From: Bin87 sp965220095
GTDB taxonomy: Bacteria; Chloroflexota; Dehalococcoidia; Lucifugimonadales; UBA3495
Assembly: GCA_965220095.1 (NCBI GenBank)
Contig: OZ244805.1
Span: 372,001 to 436,000 of the forward strand
Direction of reading: 5' to 3'
DNA length: 64,000 bases
The translations under genes were made by a program, and so were the position numbers. Shown here piece after piece: positions 63,094-64,000 of the stretch. Every line of letters starts with the position of its first letter. Position 1 is the first letter of the stretch. The notes under the pieces are model-generated. The model was not told the origin of the DNA, ran no database searches, and saw only the letters and a list, made by a program, of their open reading frames with translations.

Positions 63094-63926
63094 TGGCCGA
63101 TCTTGCCGGCAACGTATCCGCCATCGCCGTCGCCATGCGCTGGGAGTGGTTCCGACTGTCGCGCCGGCTGGCCTTTCGCGTCATTATGGGGATGGTGGCG
63201 GCGGCAGTTTACCTGCTTCTGGCCGGGTCGGTTTTGATATGGACCTGGCCCGGCTCAGACGACGTATCGCCGAGCGTATTCGCACTAATTATCCATTTGA
63301 CGTTGACGGTGGTGGGGCCGTTTCTGGGTATATTTCTCACCGCGGTCATATTCAGCGGGGAGTATGGTTGGGGAACGATGCGCGCCCTGCTGGCCCGAGG
63401 CAACCCACGGCAGCACGTTGCGGTGGCCAAAATGTTGATGATTGGCGTCATTCTGGCGCTGGTCTGGCTGGTGTCCTGGGGTTTGGCGGTTATTGCCGGA
63501 GTATTCGCCGGCGAACCCGGCGCTCCCAATCCGTTGTTCTTTGACGATGCGCCGGCCGGCTGGTGGGCAATTTCCGTCATGTATTTCAGCACCTTGCCGG
63601 CGGCCATCGCGTATATGAGCCTGACCGCCCTGCTGTGTGTGGCGGGCCGCTCCACAACCTTCGGGCTGGCCGTTGCCGCCGCCATCCTGATTGCCGAGTC
63701 CACCGCCTACCCGGTGGCCGTATTAATCGTCGCAGGAGTCTATGATTTCCCGCTGGGTGATTACCTGCGCTGGACGTTGCGCGGCACAGCCGCGGGACTG
63801 TACGGCTTCTATGATGATGTCAGCCCCTGGTATTTTGCGCCGGCCGTGCTGGCCTACATTGCGTTATTCTGGGCGCTCACGCTGACCCTGCTCAGCCGCC
63901 GCGACTTGTCCGGCGGCGGCGAGTAG
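63093..63926 (+). CDS. ABC-2 type transporter permease
   Basis: 277 aa with six hydrophobic segments, e.g. 'MGMVAAAVYLLLAGSVLIW', 'LIIHLTLTVVGPFLGIFLTAVIF', 'MLMIGVILALVWLVSWGLAVIAGVF', 'LAVAAAILIAESTAYPVAVLIVAG' and 'VLAYIALFWALTLTLLS'. 'FSGEYGWGTMRALLARGNPR' is the cytoplasmic motif common to ABC-2 permeases. Starts at ATG 63093 directly overlapping the ATPase stop. Substrate unknown. Confidence 0.88.
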   Translation: MADLAGNVSAIAVAMRWEWFRLSRRLAFRVIMGMVAAAVYLLLAGSVLIWTWPGSDDVSPSVFALIIHLTLTVVGPFLGIFLTAVIFSGEYGWGTMRALLARGNPRQHVAVAKMLMIGVILALVWLVSWGLAVIAGVFAGEPGAPNPLFFDDAPAGWWAISVMYFSTLPAAIAYMSLTALLCVAGRSTTFGLAVAAAILIAESTAYPVAVLIVAGVYDFPLGDYLRWTLRGTAAGLYGFYDDVSPWYFAPAVLAYIALFWALTLTLLSRRDLSGGGE

Positions 63927-63942
63927 ATTTGAGGGAGGGATT

Positions 63943-64000
63943 ATGACGGAACTCCATACACCGGCCGACTCTATCGCCATCAGCAGCGCCCGCCTGAATG
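63943..64000 (+). CDS. Start of the next operon gene (partial)
   Basis: ATG 63943 follows GAGGGAGGG, 16 bp after the permease stop. Only 'MTELHTPADSIAISSARLN' is visible. Probably another transporter component, by position only. Confidence 0.5.
   Translation, partial: MTELHTPADSIAISSARLN

Overview
This looks like high-GC chromosomal DNA from an uncultured bacterium, most likely a Chloroflexota lineage related to SAR202/Dehalococcoidia. The inference rests on the gene repertoire (CaiB/BaiF CoA-transferase, LLM-type flavin/F420 oxidoreductase, nitronate monooxygenase, DUF1501 protein, PaREP1-like small proteins) and is not proven by any marker gene. No rRNA, tRNA or CRISPR array was recognised.

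The left two thirds (about 0.4-42.5 kb) is packed with insertion sequences (IS), often nested. There are seven copies of one IS4-family element, two IS701, three IS21, two IS66, one IS630 with an adjoining MITE, two IS5-type elements with split frames, a DUF772-type IS5 element, an ISAs1 fragment, an IS110 and a second DUF772-type transposase inside a larger putative element. Between them survive islands of host genes: a PQQ-like repeat protein end (1-368), a double-length CoA-transferase (12.7-15.3 kb), a two-repeat alpha-beta barrel protein (17.5-18.2 kb), an SDR and an LLM oxidoreductase (20.8-22.8 kb), a frameshifted phosphohexomutase and a nitronate monooxygenase (29.6-32.0 kb), and remnants of secreted LRR-type and other proteins.

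Five IS4 copies (1201-2679, 5212-6690, 19266-20746, 22938-24416, 25069-26547; about 1479 bp) carry the same 26-bp dispersed repeat in the transposase gene, which splits the DDE triad over two reading frames. Two other copies (35543-36999, 40079-41535; 1457 bp) have an intact 453-aa transposase. Split copies with perfect 5-bp target duplications show that the broken form was mobilised. The first IS66 copy has a lost start codon, an amber codon, three short tandem duplications and an IS4 insertion. The second IS66 has an open frame but Lys in place of the catalytic Glu.

The right third (42.9-64 kb) is mostly intact chromosome. Minus-strand genes encode a radical SAM DNA-repair/modification protein, a NYN nuclease with two winged-helix-like repeats, a retropepsin-like protease and a DUF1501 protein. 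A DarT-DarG DNA ADP-ribosylation toxin-antitoxin pair and a P-loop protein follow on the plus strand. Then come an Fe-S group (ErpA-like carrier, YgfZ), nadC, an IS5 element, a HesB-like protein with a Cys/Gly-rich tail, a pentapeptide-repeat protein, gamma-glutamyltransferase, two small genes (unknown, HNH), a PaREP1-like gene, a FAD amine/amino-acid oxidase and an ABC transporter operon running off the window.

Three PaREP1/HEPN-like genes (7.2, 50.9 and 60.4 kb) and several families of short palindromic repeats (54.2, 55.8, 17.3, 16.9 kb and inside the IS4 copies) are dispersed through the window.
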